Shown: piece by piece, positions 1 through 10,775 of the stretch
Layout: the number at the start of each line of letters is the position of its first letter
Numbering within the stretch: the stretch's first letter is position 1
Source of the DNA: Apostichopus japonicus
Lineage: Eukaryota > Echinodermata > Holothuroidea > Aspidochirotida > Stichopodidae
Reading direction: 5' to 3'
Length of the DNA stretch: 64,000 bases
Assembly: GCF_037975245.1 (NCBI RefSeq)
Contig: NC_092572.1
Location: 21,440,489 to 21,504,488, forward strand
Program-made: the position numbers and the translations under genes
The notes under the pieces: generated by a model
What the model saw: only the letters and a program-made list of their open reading frames with translations
What the model was told of the DNA's origin: nothing
Database searches by the model: none

Positions 1-1270
1 AATTTTAACTTCATATTTTCTTGTTACAGCTAGTGTTGTAAATTTATCCATTCCTTGGACCAAAAAGTCATTATTATAAACAGTAAGATACTTTTTTATT
101 ATACATTTCTATACGTTCTCTGTCGTGTACATTGTATATCGTTTTGGTGGCTACCGTAATTTTACCCTCATTTTCTGTTAACAGGAGCACTATTTTTCGT
201 CCATTCATCAAGCTTAGATGATATTCAAAGCTAAAGTAATATAAAGGTTGAATTAACGAATAAATTTCTGTGTACGCCTTTCCTTGTACATCATTGTGCA
301 ATTTTGTTTAAAGATGAATATATTACAACACAATCGTGTAATGCATATATTGACCTCGTTTTTAAGTCAAAAACGTATCACAGTGTAAGCCTCCATATAT
401 AATTACCAGGCTAGGTTATAATTACGTCATAGGATTCCTTGTCATCTTTCTTATGCTGTTCTTTATTTTTGCGCGGGCCAGACCACTGTATTCCCTGAAC
501 CCTCTCGTCATACATGACAACAGCGGCCATCTTTTCCTTCTTTTAGTCTTAGCAAATTAATGAGGAGGTAGGAGCAAGGGCTTCTAAAGTCGAACTATTT
601 CCCACATCCAATAGTAATCACCGCCAAGTATATCATATCTCTATCTGACCACAGTAAATGTTAATCAGCATATTAGATTGTAACGTAGTAGGACGTTTTG
701 ACCCGCTGTATAGGTTTCCCATGTACATGCTTTGAAAACAAATTAAACACAATTATCATGGGAAGTGGCGGGATAGTTTCCCTTCCGAATAATTGCCGTT
801 GATATCTTCGCTGATAATTAGTTTACAAGTTATGTAGGTACTGAATGTTCATAGAACCTAATACCATTTACAATCGTCTCTCATAAACTGATTCCTTACT
901 GATTCTCTCATAGGTTCCTTGTATGAAAGTTTATACTACAACAAGAAAACAATATTTGTTTAATACTTCGTTCTAGCATGATCTGCCGTATCATGGGAGT
1001 ATTTCTAACTAAGACTCGTACATATTTCTTCCAACACACGGCAGTTGATTGGTTGTTGCCACTTCAGTTTCATATCGTTAGTTTCTTGTAAGAGCTTACT
1101 AAGTTCGTTGAGGCTTAAGAAAGATTATTGATCCAATTTCCAGCAGAGTGACATAGCTTCATACCTGTAAAATAATACAGTTAACGTGTTCTAGGAATCA
1201 AGTCGGAGCCCAAACAGTATAGTATCTGGTGCCAATTACCCCCCCCCCTTTATACCCCCCACACACACAC
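1..1270. other. Non-coding stretch at the left edge, first part of the duplicated block
   Basis: No exon with sound splice sites was recognised here. The 75-codon minus-strand ORF at 74-301 is preserved in the second copy only because the whole block is nearly identical. A short C-run and a CA-run lie at about 1240-1270, just before the tandem ribozyme-like element. The same sequence starts again at 40822. Confidence 0.6.
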
Positions 1271-1505
1271 ATTCATTTCTTATTTACTGCTTGGCTTGCC
1301 TATAAGAGTGGTTATCTTGTGTAAGTTGTCAGATTCAAAGGCACCAGGAGTGCACTCTGTACAATCATAACACTTAGGTAATACGCCCTCATTGACAGTT
1401 ATACATAGCCAGTTTAAACGCATTCACAAACCAGTAGAATCACTGCGGTCGACTGGTACGGACTTTGGTCTGTGGCACAAGATCCGGTGTTCGATTCCTA
1501 TATAC

Positions 1506-1547
1506 CTTCGCATGATGAGTCCCAAAAGGACGAAACCGGTCGTGAAG
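1506..1547 (+). ncRNA. Hammerhead-ribozyme-like motif, unit 1 (core position 3 substituted)
   Basis: Stem I can form between CTTCGC (1506-1511) and GTGAAG (1542-1547), 6 bp with one G-U. The core reads ATGATGA where a hammerhead needs CTGATGA. Stem II is GTCC / GGAC with a CAAAA loop, followed by the invariant GAAA. The self-complementary ACCGGT forms a loopless stem III, then C1541 at a GUC cleavage site. The short palindromic stem III suits the dimeric hammerheads of animal retroelements. The C-to-A change at core position 3 should reduce or abolish cleavage. Confidence 0.6.
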
Positions 1548-1835
1548 TGGAATTTTTCTGGTGTGTTGTTCTTTATTTATTTACTATATATCAGTCATAC
1601 CACTTGCTACACATTCATTTCTTTTTACGGCTTGGCTTGCCTATAAAGAGTGATTATTCTGTGTAAATTGTCATATTCAAAGCACCAGGGGTGCACTCTG
1701 TACAATAATAACACTTGGGTAATAATGACAGTTATACAAAGCCAAATTATACACATTCACACACCAGTAGAATCACTGTGGTCGAGTGGTACGGACTTCG
1801 GTCTGTGGCACAAGATCCGGGGTTCGATTCCTATA

Positions 1836-1882
1836 TACCTTTGCCTGTTGAGTCCCAAAAGGACGAAACCGGTCGTGAGGTA
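1836..1882 (+). ncRNA. Hammerhead-ribozyme-like motif, unit 2 (core position 6 substituted)
   Basis: Stem I pairs TACCTTTGC (1836-1844) with GTGAGGTA (1875-1882), 8 bp with three G-U wobbles and one bulged U. The core reads CTGTTGA instead of CTGATGA. Stem II GTCC-CAAAA-GGAC, GAAA, loopless stem III ACCGGT and the GUC site ending at 1874 match unit 1. The defect differs from that of unit 1, so the two units together imply an intact ancestral core. Confidence 0.6.
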
Positions 1883-1921
1883 CGTGGAATGTTTCTGGTG
1901 TATTGTTCTTTATTTATTTAA

Positions 1922-2960
1922 AGTCTGTTCAAAGTATCTCTTTCGAGATCCGGCTTTAGGAATCACAAATGATTTCGAGTTGGTTAGAATCATGTAGCAT
2001 CTCTAGAGTAAGGCAAATATGTGACCAAAAACAGAACTAGTATTGTTCGATACAGGTGACAAACGTCTACAGTGGTATTACGTCCTCCTTATCGGTTTCC
2101 AACCTCTGGACATACAATCAGCGTCCATAAGCTAGTGTTTAGGGTGTCCGTATATAAAGCCGGAGGCCCAGGTTCGAACCCCGGTGGAGGCAGGAAGTTT
2201 TTTTTCACTGTTCTTGACTTTCCATCTCATTACGATTTGAATTATATAAATAGTCGACACCAGTTTTCACCAAAAGTGTATCGTCACCTGAAATTTCAAT
2301 GACTCCAAATGTTTTCACAATTGTTTCATCTTCCGAAAGATCAGTTATGAGTCAAAAAAAGTATTTAATTCATCGCCAGTTCTTGTCGTTTCTTTAAAAC
2401 TCAATTTCCTTCCATTATGTAAAAAATATACCCAGTAATAAGTAAAGCTTAATCCTTCAGAACAGCAAACATGAAACAACTATAATGATTCGAAATACAT
2501 ATATCGAGAACATATTAACTCTTTTTGACGATACCAAAAGACGAATCCTGCTCTTATTCCCTGTTCAGACAGAGAAGAGTGCATTGAGCTAATTGTCTTA
2601 ATATTTGATGAGTATACAGGCACGGTTTGGAAGCAGGGTAAGAACGGCATTTTCATTTTGAATGTTAAACTCTAGGGAATAGGGGACATAAAATATATGT
2701 TACAAAAGCATAGTGTAAGGTTTCTGAGCTAGTGCTGGTAACGCCTTGTACTACGTTATCTTGAACGTGTTACCTTAACAAGAGGTTCACCTCTTTTTTG
2801 AAGTATATTTTAAAAGTCTACTAAACACTAATTTAGAATTGTGGTAAAAGGCGGAAAAAAACCCCCACATTACCTGAAGAACTCAAGATGTGAACGTAAT
2901 TTTCATCAGTTGTACCTGTATGTAACATTACTTTTACTTCTCTAAAGAGAGATCATCGTA
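1922..2960. other. Non-coding stretch with one tRNA-derived segment
   Basis: The only recognisable structure is the tRNA-like segment at about 2121-2195. The rest is AT-rich without exon-like splice pairs or similarity to the Ig receptor exons. Confidence 0.5.
2121..2195 (+). repeat. tRNA-derived SINE-like fragment
   Basis: A T-arm-like CCAGGTTCGAACCCCGG followed by TGGAGGCA resembles the 3' half of a tRNA, preceded by an A-box-like GCTAGTGTTTAGGG (from 2131). The 5' acceptor strand and anticodon arm do not fold properly, so this is a pol III-derived repeat rather than a working tRNA gene. It is repeated at 42942-43016. Confidence 0.55.
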
Positions 2961-3059
2961 GAATTCTCACTCTTTGGAATTTAATGTGTAGTGAATTATC
3001 ACCCGAGGAGAAAGGTTATAACTGTAGAAGTGCCCGAAAACACCAATATTGTTCAAATT

Positions 3060-3260
3060 AAGTAATGCTTGAAAGAAAAATGAAAATGCCTTCCAAAAAC
3101 AGATTAGTTGTTGTAGAAACATGGACTTTATCCATAGCAGTCCATTCTCCATGGATTTCTTTCTGTAGTCGCATTCTCGGTAAAGAGTTCGAATGTGTCT
3201 CTTACATGTCTTTCATCACGCAGGTGATAAGGCATGAGTTTGTAAAAAAATACCAGACTG
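3060..3260 (-). pseudogene. Relic of the fourth Ig-domain exon (pseudogene G)
   Basis: Read on the minus strand, the segment gives a THSN...LQKEIHGEW-like stretch that matches the YSNPFP...LQKKIHGEW part of the fourth Ig exon of genes A, B and C. A stop codon interrupts the preceding part, and the second half with the YRCMADNG cysteine strand is unrecognisable. It lies downstream of gene A and next to a relic of the first Ig exon, so a whole receptor probably once stood here and lost its middle. The plus-strand 92-codon ORF across it is a shadow. Confidence 0.6.
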
Positions 3261-3403
3261 TCGATAAGAGTATATCAGGATTCAAGGTAGCAATTAAATT
3301 TCAGTCGACAAGTAAAGAAACAAGAAAAGACAAGAAAAAGTAAAGAAAATATGCTGGAAAGATCATCACCAATGAGTCTCTGCAATTCTTTAATCCATCT
3401 AAC

Positions 3404-3711
3404 CTTGAACTTGAGCCAGAAATGTCCGTAGATCAGCATTCCCTATACTATAGTAAGTGATGTATGAATATGTTCCACCATTTCCTGGTGTTACATTTGA
3501 GATCGTTAACACATGTAAAGTACTTGTCAGTTTGGTATGATACTGTCCTTAGGTCATTTGTGTTGATTTTACTAGATATAGGAGTATCAGCAGTTCTCCA
3601 TCTTTCTCAGGTATCATGTTGACTCAATCCATCGTACAGCATCCCTTTGTCATTCTAATTCAAAGTCGTCACTGATTAGCGCTGTATATTCTGTGTGCAA
3701 TCATATTTAAA
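3404..3711 (-). pseudogene. Relic of the first Ig-domain exon (pseudogene G)
   Basis: The minus strand encodes a clear match to the first Ig exon: ISNVTPGNGGTYSYITYY, then GNAD...FLAQVQG. In genes A, B and C the same place reads ISNVTP.NGGIYS.ITYY. A TAA replaces the Lys codon before GQ, a TGA replaces the conserved Trp codon near the N-terminal end, and the frame shifts before the PEKDG motif. The donor is GTTAGA rather than GTAAGT. The duplicated block carries an identical copy at 44225-44532. Confidence 0.75.
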
Positions 3712-4114
3712 CATTTAAAATACAAGCACGCATCGTGTTTTCTTCTTGTTCATGATATCAGTCATGACATAAATATTTCAGATTGTATACTTCAAGCAGC
3801 CAATGGAAACTAAATAAACATATGGAAGGCCGTGGTTCCTGTTAGTCTAATAATATATATATGAAGGAAATATAAATTTACCTAAAGTTTCGTGAAGTAA
3901 AACCTTACAGACAAGATATCGAACATTGCGACATCCTTTAATGTATAACCTTGTCTATACATAGACCTGCTACTGCCTCTTGAGTCTCTAGTCAGCTTTT
4001 TTTTGGAGAATTATTGCTTTTGTGATGGACTGGGGTCATTAATCTTTCTAGACTGGGGTTATTATTCTTTCAAAACCTACAATATATATAGTTGTTTTTT
4101 AACTACATTTACAA

Positions 4115-4370
4115 TGGCGGAGTGTATAGCCTAGTGGTTAACGCCGGCGTCTCCCAGTCATGAGATCCCCGGTTCGATTCCCCGCCGACAGCAAGGTGTG
4201 TCGTCTGGCAAGGGTGTTGTTCAATAACAACTTCCCGACATGGACGTTAAATGGATGTGTGCCGAGAGATTGGCTTCGGTCAGCTTGCGAGTCTATAAGC
4301 CTCCATGGCTTCTTTCGCGAGTTCCTGCTTGCGGGAAGATCACATATACTTACATACATACATACATACA
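4115..4370 (+). mobile_element. tRNA-derived SINE with conserved tail and ATAC repeat
   Basis: The head has an A box TAGCCTAGTGGTTAACG (4127-4143) and a B box CCGGTTCGATTCC (from about 4169). A body of about 150 bp follows, with CATGGACGTTAAATGGATG, GGCTTCGGTC, and TTCGCGAGTTCCTGCTTGCGGGAAGATC, ending in a short (CATA)n run. The same tail is found on the distinct head at 9067-9290. Pol III head, conserved body and simple-repeat 3' end are the hallmarks of a SINE. It is orientated against gene A. Confidence 0.8.
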
Positions 4371-5676
4371 ATCACGGAGAAAGCTTAACAACTTTTAATA
4401 ACACTCAACTTCATAGATAATATACAAATTTCACTTACATATTAACTCTGTCTCACTTTGGGACGCTCATAAAAGACATGTCTCGAAAGTAAAACATATG
4501 CTGTAACCTCGGTGTGCGAGAAAATGGCTTTCGAAATTTTAGAAACACAATCCTTGCTTCCGGGATCATAAATGGACTTAACACAGAGAATTAACATATT
4601 CATTGTAACGTTATATGTATGTGTATGTGTATTGTAATGTGCATTAATATATATAACAATTTTTCGACCTTAATCTATGTCTTGTATGTTTTGCTACCTT
4701 TTTTTAAGCAATAAACAACACGTTAAAGAGTGCTTTGTTTATTAAAATAACATGCAACGACGGTATCATCAAAAACGGTAACGGGGACTGCCTTAAAAGT
4801 TGTAATTATATCGACTGTCAGTAGATATCCTTAACTGTGGAGGTCATCCCTGAATGCGATATGCTTAAAGCACGATGATCCATATGCCATTGGATAAGAG
4901 TGTAAAGGAGCCTATGCGGTTGCGTGCACGTTTTAATTATATTTATTGCTGCACTAACTGCACTCATGTTCTGTTAAACAAAGTGTTGTACTGTCACAGG
5001 TCAGGTCACGTTTAAGAAATCATCTGCTGTTTTGTAAGCGATCATCGTCAACTACCTTTTTAATCCATTTAAAGAGTTTTAGAAACAAGGAACATGCATG
5101 TGACCAAAAATCACCGTCTTTATACTTTCCTTTATAATGATAAAAATGAAATGAACAACATCTTGGGATGATTACCGTGACTTTTGTGATTGTTATTCCT
5201 GTTTGACAGATGGATGAAGTATATCAGCCACCCCACCCGTCCTCCTCCAAGTATTTTGTCCGGTATAATCTCAACTATCTTAGTTTCTGCGGTAGAGTAT
5301 TGTACAGTATAGAATGTCATACACATGCAGCTGTATGGTAGAAACGTGTTTAACCTTTACTCTGCACAGAGCATCACATCCATGCCGTTTAAGTTTGTAA
5401 AAACAGAGAAACATGAATCGCAGTTGTATACACTGTTCATGGATTAAAAAAAATGTGATATTTTGTGATATAACATATGGTCATTGCTGTACAATTCATC
5501 AGAAAGTAGATTATTTAAATGAAGTTAATATTACAGTAACACTTAATGTGCGGCTCAACCCCCCTCCAAAGAACCAACTTTATACAATTTATACCAGAAA
5601 CCGTAGAGTTAACACAAGCGTGGAATACTAACACAGGGGAGATGCAAATAATCGTTCACTGTGTGACAATAGACGA

Positions 5677-5800
5677 GGAGCTGATAGCCATCTTAACACT
5701 AGGCTATAGCCATCTAAGCACTAGGCAATAGCCATATTAGCACTAGCCTATAGCTATCTTAGCACTAGGTTATAGCCATCTTAGCACTAGGCTTTAGCTA
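5677..5800 (+). repeat. Minisatellite, about five 22-26-bp units
   Basis: The unit TATAGCCATCTTAGCACTAGG recurs about five times with small changes, for example CATATTAGCACTAGCC and CTATCTTAGCACTAGG. The duplicated block carries the same array at about 46504-46627. Confidence 0.8.
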
Positions 5801-7077
5801 CTATACTGACTGATATTGTTACACAATGAAATATTATGCTATACATAAACGATAGCGACAGACTTTGGTACAGAGGATATGTACAGTAAAACAGAATGTG
5901 CTTAAATCCAACTACATAAGCAAACCTTATCGTGTTTGCATTTGCGCACTCTATTATCCATATTCTCCGCTTTTAATTGTTCGGGGCTAAGGTTATATGT
6001 AATACCATTTTATTGTATTCCTATCTTCTACAAAGGAATTTACTGTTGACAAAAATGTGAGAGACCGCAGATTTTTTTTTTAATTTCAAAGCATGTGGTG
6101 ATCCAGTTAATCGATAAATCTATCTTTTTATTTTTATTATTATCAATTTATTATTATTACTTTAATTCCCGTTCAAAGATGATTAAACCAAGTAATCTAC
6201 CTTCATTTTCTACTATAATTGCTCTTGATATCAGTAGCAGTGCCATTACCCCCACCCCACCTCACCCCTTCATATAGGTTCATTAATCTCGGAATGGTTT
6301 AGCCCTAGGAACTATACTAGGTCTGAATAATGAGCATTTTATTGTAGAACATAATTCAGAGTAAGTTATACGACTTTGGAAGTCATTGTTCTTGTTCCTA
6401 AAACCGTTAACATTCTACCTTGATAACATGGAAAGGTAAAAAAGAGAAAGTAAATGGTTTTCAGATCATTGTGGCACTAGACATCAAAAATTTACAAAAT
6501 GACAGCTCTCAGATTCGACTTTGAAACTATACGATATATCTCGACGGAACTACGTTTTTCTTTTCCTGTTTGGCGGGCATTTTTCTTCACAAGAATTTCT
6601 GTCACATTAAATTGTTTTATAAAATTTAGTTAAAAATAAGTTATAAATAAAATTATTGATTGGGAAAGATCATGGTACGGTTTGTGTCCCCTTCAAGAGG
6701 GAGTTAGTTTCTAACTTCGGATAGTGAAAATTGCATTAGTTCAGAGGGTTTGCTACTATAAAACTCCAACTAAAACCCTACTTATATTTAATAATACTCA
6801 TTAATCCTTATCGAACAAATTGACGAATCAGAAATCCGTAAAGGTCCGCCTTTACAATTTCAACGTTTTCAACAAGTAGAAGGTGATGAATGTAACAAAA
6901 AAGAAGCAAAGTACAAACTGTTTTGATAATATACTTTTACGAATTAAGAAAAGAGCGGCACTGGAATTTTTATTGCGTTATGTTTGCTTTAGCTTGTTTA
7001 GTACCAAGCTTTGTTATCTACGTTTCTTCAACATTAAGTGGTGTTCATGTCTCCATTATCTTTCATCTCTCTTTCTC

Positions 7078-7170
7078 TTCCTCTTCCTCCTCCTCCTCCT
7101 CCTCCTCCTCCTCCTCCTCCTTCTCCTCCTCCTCCTCCTCCTCCTCCTCCTCCTCCTTCTCCTCCTCCTA
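7078..7170 (+). repeat. (TCC)n microsatellite
   Basis: Almost pure TCC triplets interrupted by TTC. They give artificial poly-Ser, poly-Pro, poly-Leu and, on the other strand, poly-Arg ORFs, which should not be annotated as genes. The second copy (about 47903-48003) is 6 bp longer and less interrupted. Confidence 0.9.
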
Positions 7171-7473
7171 CTCTCTCTCTTTATCTTGGTAAGAGGATGA
7201 AAATAAAGGAAATTAATTCTCAGGTCAACGTTTTGTGATAACTTTTTGCTTTTCGTTGACACACAACTACCATGACTATATAGTGCTCAGAAAATATATT
7301 TAGTAAAATATAATTATGACGATTGCCTGATAATTACGTAACTGCAAAATTTGTGGTTCCTTTTTATGAAAACAGGAAGTCCATTCCTACTGCCATGTTT
7401 ATATTTTAGAGCATAAACTTGCTGAGGAATTCATCTATGATTAAAATCCCCGGGACAGGTTTTTTAAAAGTCT

Positions 7474-7479
7474 TTTATT
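7474..7479 (-). terminator. Polyadenylation signal of gene A
   Basis: AATAAA on the minus strand, about 35 bases beyond the TAA stop of gene A. The identical site follows gene C at 48307-48312. Confidence 0.6.
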
Positions 7480-7512
7480 GAAGTTTTTCGTTACTCACGA
7501 AATAATGCGAAT

Positions 7513-10097
7513 TTAATCACTATTAGCACATTCTGGAACTCGATCGTCAATGTAAATATTGGCGACCTGGTGGTTTGCATCGTCACGTTCACAAATAGAG
7601 GCTGTTTCCGGACTTAATCTGAAATGAATATACAATATAATATATGTTTTTATTGGTAGTGTTACGTTCAAGACAGAGGTATAACATTTGTTTCCGGATG
7701 TCGTTTCCAGGAGGATCTGACTTTACGATCATTGAAACTACGCACAGCTGATTATTACACAACTTTGTAATTACCATATTACTTACCTTGCATATCCATT
7801 TATATCTAGCTCTGGGCCATCTGCAAAATCATCTAATGAAAGTAATGTAAATTATTCATGTTAATACTTGATATTGCAAATTAAATATTCACGAAGCTGT
7901 TAATCAAATCAAGTTTTGAAGTCACATGATTTTTTGTTGTCATTAGCGGTCTCTTAAATCTCCGTTAGTACCCAGAGTGTCATCGAAAAGAAATATCAAG
8001 CTTGGTTGCTTAATGCTAAGAGAAAAATAATAATTTAAGAGCAACGGTAAATTGTCACTTCCGAACAAAATAAAATAAAAACGCTTTTTTTGTTGGCAGT
8101 TTAAGCAACTTCAATTTACCTCTATATTTCTTCCTGTTCGTGAGATATATAATGAGGATATATGATATATGATAAACCTCTTACCCTCTGGATCTTGGTA
8201 AGAAACGGACAGCTTCCGACCGGAGTTCCCTCCCAAACTTAAAATTCAAATTTATATCATAATAATATGAAAATAGTATTCAAAGGTTATAAAATTACAT
8301 TCTCAACTATATAGTCTTGTGCACATATAAATGATGAAAGATGAAGAATATATCAATTTAAATGCTAGAGACTATTGTTCTTAGACTCTAAGACTTTTTT
8401 TATTCTCAAATAAAGGCGAATGGGTGAAACATATTTTAGTGGCGATATCGATCTGCAACAAAACTAAACGTTTACAATAATACAGGTATAATGACCTAAC
8501 TTGAGCCATTTTTGTAAACAAATCGCAACAATGCATTATGATATACTCATATAGACTATAGAAAACGAACATCTTCCGGCCAGACGCTATATGGTTTAAA
8601 CATATTCAATTATGTTACATTCCTTCGTAGAAGTTTGCCCTATTTGAAGGATCAAACAGACTGAAAGATAACTTTCTTCAACTCAATTACCAGTCTTTTC
8701 AAATTATGGTAACAATTTGACATAAAACTCTAAGTTAAATGTTTCGATGGCTTGATCGCAAAATAAACGACATATTCATGTGTGTAGTTACCATTGTTCG
8801 TAGCAGTGGTCATAAACTACGGGTCTTTCCGAATCGACGTTACCTACAAAGCAGAAAAAAACTGTTAACATAGAACTATTCAATAATAATTTCCAGTTCC
8901 TTAACATTTCGTCAATTCTGAGCCAATGCTGAACAACTTCACACTTAACCTGGTTTTAAGTGGACATTACATTCATTCGTAATCATATCAAACGTATTTT
9001 TCACAACTCTTTGGATATATCTATCATTGTACGCAACACATCACTATGTGACTAACTCTGCATATCTGGAGTGTTAGCTCAGTGGTTAACACCGGTGCCT
9101 GTCAATCATAAGGTCCCGGTTCGAGTCACTCCCAAAACAAATTAACTCCCAAGACAATTAACAATTCATAATCATGGACGTTAAATATGAATGTGAGAGA
9201 CTGACTTCGGTCTGCTTGCGGCTTTGATAAGCCAATTAGGCTTTTTCGCGAGTTCCTGCTTGCAGGAGGATCTAATATACATATATGCATCATCGAATTA
9301 ACATACCTTCTTTACACGGGTTAGCAGGAAGGTCCCTATGTAACATTCTGTTTTCCACATCTAGAGCATGATGCGCTCTCACTACATCTGGAAAGTCCAC
9401 TGTATCAAACCTGGGATGCAGTCTTCTCGAGTATCTCAAAGTAAAAAATAATAAAATGAAATATAGGTACTTGATATATAAAGGTTGTGTTGATAGAAGT
9501 ATGGTAGTTAAATGGCTCTCACTTTCCAAAATCTAAAAAATAGAAGATTAATGTAGATAAATTAATTTGTCAAATGTGAATTGATTCAACTTTGAATGCA
9601 TAATTAAAATAATTTCATTCCCTCTGTTAAGAGTCAACAAAACCTATCGAATTTCAATTTTATACACCACATATACACATACATGTAAGAGAGAGGAGAA
9701 AAAGGTGTTATTGTTTATTCACATTTCAAAAAGACTGAAGAACAAGCCTGACAATAGCATGATTCAGCCATTCATATTTAAGTCTTTAATGTCTGCTTTA
9801 TGTCCTTTTTCGTTTTGTTTCTTAAAAAGAGAGCTTGCTATATAAATATTGCATTGTTGTTTTCTAAACTTGGCAATTTTATTAGCAACTATAGACTGTT
9901 GATTGAGGTGAGAACAAACGACACATGAACAAACATAAAATCAAATGTTGAAACACCTACACACATATTTAAATCACACATTATTTAGAGCATTGGAGGC
10001 AAGGACTGGGATGATACAACCAAACCGTTTTGATGAGGTAAGGGTAGGTTTTACTTGTTTGTTTCTTACCGTCTCGATAACTTTGCAATTTGCCTTC
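7513..10097 (-). CDS. Gene A exons 7-12: cytoplasmic tail, 133 residues, no kinase
   Basis: Exons of 28, 128, 52, 53, 34 and 106 nt with phases 1-2, 2-1, 1-2, 2-1, 1-2, 2-stop. The segments read RRQIAKLSRRYSRRLH, FPDVVRAHHALDV, NVDSERPVVYDHCYEQC, LGGNSGRKLSVSYQDPED, GPELDINGYARL and IYIDDRVPECANSD followed by TAA. The ELDI..YA element recurs in gene F. The first exon is basic, as expected just inside the membrane. Exons 10-12 fall in the nearly identical part of the duplication, exons 1-9 in the diverged part. Confidence 0.8.
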
Positions 10098-10730
10098 CTG
10101 CAAATCATAGTAGAATGAAAGAAAATTAATGTGATTAAAAGTCACATAGTTAATGTTATAATAATTAATTTAACAATGTAACAAAAGTTGCATATTGGTT
10201 AAATTCTATCTTCCATTAATACAAAACTCTGCTTTTAAAGTTTTTAGTTTTTCCTTTTTTTACCATCAATTACAATAGATAAACAGGTGATTTATTCTTA
10301 CATTATACACCAAGAAGTACATTTTTATAAATATAACTTACGATTGTAAAAGAAAGTCAGGGATGAAATACCAAACACGACGAAGAGAATAACACAAATC
10401 AAGAGTGGTTTCCGTGAAACTGGGCTCGATTCGTCCACATCTGTGAGAGAGAAGTAAAGTCTAAGGGGTTGACGAAAAGACAATATAAGGAGTACCTTTA
10501 ACGATTCGCCTAAAAACTGATCTTCATTGAATGAAGCAAAACCATTGTGTGTCATATGTTGTACTTTTCTTTCCACTGCGAAGATTTATCGACGAAGGTA
10601 CTAATGGGACATAAAAGTCCGATACATTTTCTCATACGTTCCTCCTTTTATGTAAAATAATGATCCTATATCTTATTTCTATATGTTACATATATATAAA
10701 TGTCACACACATATACATATTTATATGGGC

Positions 10731-10775
<45 letters not shown>

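Larger units (their letters stand above)
1271..1921 (+). mobile_element. Tandem dimer of a 342-bp element with tRNA-like region and hammerhead-like motif
   Basis: Two direct units, 1271-1612 and 1613 to about 1921, share landmarks in the same order: ATTCATTT, GCTTGGCTTGCCTATAA, GTGCACTCTGTACAAT, a tRNA-like segment, then a hammerhead-like fold. The tRNA-like segment has an A-box-like GGTCGAGTGGTA (about 1780-1791 in unit 2) and a B-box-like GGGTTCGATTCC (1820-1831). The two predicted cleavage points, after 1541 and 1874, are 333 nt apart. Tandem copies with a hammerhead are typical of retrozymes and of the terminal repeats of Penelope-like retroelements. A tRNA-like head in front of the ribozyme would be typical of a SINE. 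No reverse transcriptase gene is present, so this would be a non-autonomous element. Confidence 0.65.
4371..7470. other. Intergenic stretch downstream of gene A
   Basis: No receptor exon was recognised between the SINE and the gene A poly(A) signal. It holds a minisatellite (about 5677-5800) and a (TCC)n microsatellite (about 7078-7170). The ORFs here are short and low-complexity, or preserved only because the block is duplicated. Confidence 0.5.

Noticed and set aside
74-301. 75-codon ORF, identical in both copies (40895-41122)
   Set aside because: Identity is explained by the near-identical duplicated block; no recognisable domain or splice context.
1446-1500. Functional tRNA genes at the A/B-box sequences (also 2121, 4115, 9067)
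   Set aside because: No complete cloverleaf could be folded; acceptor stems and anticodon arms are missing or unpaired, and the context is repetitive.
3065-3343. 92-codon plus-strand ORF
   Set aside because: Antisense shadow of the fourth-Ig relic of pseudogene G.
6883-7262. ORFs encoding poly-Leu, poly-Ser, poly-Pro and poly-Arg
   Set aside because: All arise from the (TCC)n microsatellite read in different frames; no splice or start context.
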